Source of the DNA: Plectrocnemia conspersa
Lineage: Eukaryota; Arthropoda; Insecta; Trichoptera; Polycentropodidae
Length of the DNA stretch: 64,000 bases
Direction: 5' to 3'
Assembly: GCA_009617715.1 (NCBI GenBank)
Contig: VTFK01000224.1
Coordinates: 124,001 to 188,000, forward strand
Under the pieces are notes generated by a model. It ran no database searches. It was not told the DNA's origin and saw only the letters and a program-made list of their open reading frames with translations. The position numbers were made by a program, and so were the translations under genes. Positions 59,862 through 64,000 of this stretch are shown here, piece after piece; within the stretch, counting starts at the first letter, position 1, and each line of letters opens with the position of its first letter.

Positions 59862-62334
59862 ATATTTTTAATCAGAAACAATGAGCAAATTTTATTAATA
59901 ATATAATACTATTAATAAGATCAGATATATTATATTAATAATATTTTTTGAGATATCAAAACAGGAGAAATCTAGGGATTGTTCAAAGTCTCGATTGCAT
60001 AAAAATAAAAAAATAATATAACCTATATATGTATATACATATAAATACAGCCGAGACTTTTTTTGATTCGCCATCGATATGATCACGTGTGTATACAGGG
60101 AGCCGTTACACGCCTTGGGATAGTCCCGATATTATTTTGTGGGATGAAAAACTGTGAGGTTTGTCCCTTACGTGACCAGAATGTAGAGAAAAACTACCTG
60201 AAAGTGGTCGTGTCAAAAATGGACAAGGAAACGTAATAGAATAGGGGGAAAGAATACATCGATATGCTATTTTATCGAAATGAAAACACAACAATAGACA
60301 GGCGTTTGGAATCAAAATTCGCTCAGCTCCAATAAATTATTTAAAAATATATAAATTTGGTAACCATGTTACTCAAGCATGAAACAATGTTCACTACACA
60401 CAACTTGTTAAATCACGAATAAAATCAAATTTATGGTCATGCGTGCCAAAAATCACACACTTTAAAACGTGTTTAAAATTTTAACAAGGCAATAAAATAA
60501 GATCTTATCGAAAAAATCCACCGGCCAATTTATTATTATACATTATATCACACAATTACAATCTGCGATAAGATACGAGCTAAATACCCTAGATGCGATG
60601 CATACATGCAAAATTCGGCATGCTAAATCGCTGTAAAGTTACCTGTGTACTACTAATATACTATAATAATATAATACAATACACGGGGAAACCTTTGGCA
60701 GTAGCTACGTCGGCAGATTTTCATAATGTTCCTTAGTTTGCATCGCGTGAGACCGGTATCCATAAACAACCCCTATCTGGTGTAACTTGCCCCATAAATT
60801 CCAAGACTGCGAAACTATACGAGAATACCCAGCCGTGTGCTTCTAAGCGATTCTTCAAAAACTATTTTCTTCAAAGTCGATAGAACTCGATATGATTAAG
60901 CTAAGCGAAATTAAATGCATCCGATTCATTTGAGTACACGAGTACCTAGAATCCAAATAATAATTAATCCAATAAAATCATTAGATAATCTGCTATTGAT
61001 ATTCGTCTTTGTTATCGTTTTACAAAATAAAGCAATACAGATTGTAATATTGAGTATTTCATATTGCCATTGTTCAAGTTTTTATTTTTTTGATAAGCGA
61101 TAATATGAAAGTCAAATTGGATTTGCTGAATATTTCAGTTCTGTTTCGAGAAACTCTTGATGCAAATCTGAATCTTGAATTATGGATAAAATAAATTCAA
61201 TTCATAAATACAGTACGTGCCTATCGAATTGGTAAAATAAATATAATTTAAAATATAACCAAATATACTATAAAATATTTTATCAAAAAAATCTAGCGAT
61301 TATTTATTGTCAACGCATAAATTTGAGAAACACTCGCTTACAGCATATTTTAAATGTAAAGCAAGATTTTTTTTATTTATAAAAATGCAAATACAATATA
61401 GAATTGTCAGTTCGACTTTGATACTAAAAAAATCGGTATGTATACATGTACATTTATTCGCTCAAGCCCTATTTACTAAATCGTAATTAACTAGTAACTG
61501 ATACTACATATCTTATAAGGTCAAATAGAAATGGTAAACTTACTTCATGAAACAATTCAGTATTTTTATTTGGATACCAATTACATGATTCTAAAAAAAT
61601 ATTTATGACGGTTTAAATAAATTTTGAAGTGAAACAGATTGAGAATCTCGGGTTTGATTTATATTTAAAGCTTTTCAGATATCTATAAAAATACTGCATA
61701 TTCATTATTAAAATATGATACATCATATTTTTTACCGAAATTTTATAGTGTCACTTTTTTAGCGAATTTAATATGCCTTTTGTGATTCCTATGTGAAGTA
61801 GGGTGTCGTTTTTTTCTTTTTATGGTTTTTCATTTAAAAAGTTTTTTTCTTATACGTATAACGAGAGGACATGCCCTATCTTAATTGTTTCAGCAATGGT
61901 ATTTATCTCAAATGAGTGATGATTTTGTTTTTGAACGTGTATTTTCGTTCTCTTACTAAACAGTAAAATCTTTGGTACGCGGAGCGCGACTATCCGCTAT
62001 TTCGACCCCCCTCCCCCGTTCCTGATATCTCTATGTATATACCTAAATTCATTAATAAGCTACAAAACGTCAACATTTTCGCGCCGGTTTTTAATTAGTT
62101 GCCATTTTTAAACTAAATCACAGATAAGGCTAGAATCAAAACTAAAAATAATTGACAATTTTTTTTTTAATTTTTTTTTTTTAGAATTTTAAACGGAGTT
62201 GCGATTTTTTGTTTTAAATAACCACCATTTTGAAACAAGATGGCGGATCAGACTAAAAAACTATCCGAGCTATTTAATACTTTGTGATTTTTTTAATTTT
62301 AATTATATATTTTTTTGTGTATTTTTTTATTTAC
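59862..62334. other. AT-rich intergenic DNA
   Basis: No gene recognised. Less AT-rich patches at 60095-60260 and 60690-60850 lack protein or RNA signatures. Confidence 0.4.
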
Positions 62335-62384
62335 CTGTTAGGTTACGATGGTCTTAATTTAATTTAAATAAATAAATAGATATA
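62335..62384 (+). mobile_element. LINE 3'-terminal fragment, copy D
   Basis: CCTGTTAGGTTACGATGGTC followed by TTAATTTAAATAAATAAATA is the extreme 3' end and tail of the LINE family seen at 19066-19758 and 49080-49352. Confidence 0.6.
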
Positions 62385-62899
62385 CAAGGGCTGACAACTT
62401 TCATGATAGAATAAAAATACTACGGCAGTTATCGTATCCTAAAATTTCGTTATATCCCATATATTTCTTTATTTCTTAAAAAATCTACCTAATAAATTTC
62501 ACTATGACTGTATTGCGGTATCGAAATTAGTTGCAAAAGACTTGTTAAAAGGGTCTTAAAACTATTAATTTATGTCCACAAATTTACTAAGAATCGCAGT
62601 TTTTGTTAGCATAACAAATTAAAAAGAAATATACCAAGTCTATTAACGGTAGCAATAATTAAATACCGGTGTAATTAAGCTAAAAACATATGGAAATTAA
62701 TTGAACAAAAAAATGATAAGCACCGGGCACCCAAGATGCACAATACGATTTCGATTCTACCGTCTAATAATATCTGAATCATACAAAAATAAAGAGTCTG
62801 CTTCCGCTCATAATTATTGGCATTTGTAAAAATGACGTTAGAATTTTTTCCATTCCTCAAGAGTATACGAACCAGAACACTGCGATCTTTTTTATCTTC
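62385..62899. other. AT-rich spacer
   Basis: No gene seen. Confidence 0.4.
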
Positions 62900-63011
62900 A
62901 AGCGTAAGCCCAATGCGTTACAACGGGGTAAATCTGTACCAACTAGGAAAGTCAATCAGATATAATGAATATCTACAAGTATAATATTAACAACCAGACT
63001 GAAAGTCTCTG
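62900..63011 (-). mobile_element. tRNA-derived SINE, copy 3 (truncated)
   Basis: It carries the tail half of the family: GCGTAAGCCCAATGCGTTAC, then the AATCTGTACCAACTAGG block and AACCAGACT. The tRNA-like head is missing. Confidence 0.65.
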
Positions 63012-63068
63012 ATTTATTTATTAAATTTAATTTTAATTATTGCACATTCATTATTTATTTTGAATATT

Positions 63069-63423
<355 letters not shown>

Positions 63424-63428
63424 CAATT

Positions 63429-63703
63429 GTAACTTGACAGGCGTAAGCCCAATATGTTACAACGAGGTAAATCTGTATCAACTGAGTAAGTCAATAATCA
63501 GATATAATGAATACCTATCGGTGAGATCTATATAAATAATTATAAATTATTATGTGTAATATAATTTATAGCCAAGCAGCTGGGGACGTTTTTTTTTAAT
63601 AATAGCGCATTTTTATAAATAAAAATTTGAATGCCGCTGCCGGGACTCGAACCCGTAACCTCAGAGTTACTAGTCTAAGACTTTACGGAATACGCTATTC
63701 CGT
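63429..63703 (-). mobile_element. tRNA-derived SINE, copy 4
   Basis: The most intact head: on the minus strand CGGAATAGCGTATTCCG, then a perfect B box GGTTCGAGTCC inside TACGGGTTCGAGTCCCGGCA. The tail ends at CCTGTCAAGTTAC near 63429. Confidence 0.8.
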
Positions 63704-64000
63704 CCTTAAACGTTAAATTTAATCACGCCCAAAAGAAACTTCTACTAGAAATTAGTACCACCTCACTTCCGGATTACAACAATGATAGTTTATACAAACT
63801 CGCACTAGCCGGAGCTACAGCGAATCGACCGAAACGACCCTTAAAAACGCAAATAAAACAGTCACTTTCACCCCGAATCTACAAGTTTCTTTGATATATG
63901 TATATATACATCAATATTGCATATACATAATTGTTTTTGTAGTTTAAAAACAAAATAAAAATAAACGCATTTATTGTCCAGTTTTTTATGTTAAAAACTA
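63704..64000. other. Right edge, no gene recognised
   Basis: A mildly GC-rich stretch (63760-63890) has no readable domain. Confidence 0.4.

Noticed and set aside
63640..63703. A tRNA gene
   Set aside because: The A and B boxes belong to a SINE head repeated three more times in the window; no full cloverleaf is evident.

Overview
This is an AT-rich arthropod nuclear region, almost certainly from an insect. Genes are spliced with GT-AG introns, several promoters pair a TATA box with a TCAGT-type initiator about 30 bp downstream, and the mobile DNA is insect-like: jockey/CR1-type LINE remnants, tRNA-derived SINEs, a piggyBac remnant flanked by TTAA, mariner/pogo-type MITEs and long (TA)n tracts. 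A vitelline-membrane-like motif makes a holometabolous insect most likely (Lepidoptera or a relative); the exact order cannot be settled from the sequence.

Left part (about 4.5-31.8 kb): mostly small or low-complexity secreted proteins. In order: a 74-residue basic ORF (4586); a 189-residue secreted protein (9858); a large Gly/Tyr- then Ser/Ala/Pro/Tyr-rich eggshell-like protein with a vitelline-membrane-type FLFSCQP motif, interrupted by two single-base frame breaks (12130-14665); a two-exon minus-strand secreted peptide (15728-14889); two tandem paralogues with HAYP/GLSG repeats, a hydrophobic stretch, an Asn-rich linker, paired-Cys modules and a Thr-rich tail (20643 and 26435); and two more small secreted proteins (30045, 31462).

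Middle part (32.7-51.3 kb): a seven-exon GPR143/OA1 receptor on +, with one single-base frame break in exon 5; AKAP10 (a dual-RGS, PKA-anchoring protein) on -, in three coding exons; and a three-exon secreted Thr-rich protein on + with a 4.6 kb intron.

Right part (53.1-64 kb): a decayed 1.5 kb piggyBac-like element, then two ER glycoprotein genes in tandem on -: a single-exon, GC-rich malectin gene and B3GLCT (beta-1,3-glucosyltransferase for O-fucosylated thrombospondin repeats) in eight clear exons plus a tentative signal-peptide exon. The rest is TE debris, ending in a (TA)n tract of about 340 bp next to SINE copies.

Themes worth following: (1) four small secreted proteins here (15.7, 30.0, 31.5 and 45.4 kb) end in variants of one short C-x2-G-x(5-6)-G-x-C motif; (2) the two prion-like paralogues form a tandem pair of unrecognised function; (3) three independent losses of a single base in otherwise intact genes point to consensus errors in the assembly, though real lesions are not excluded.
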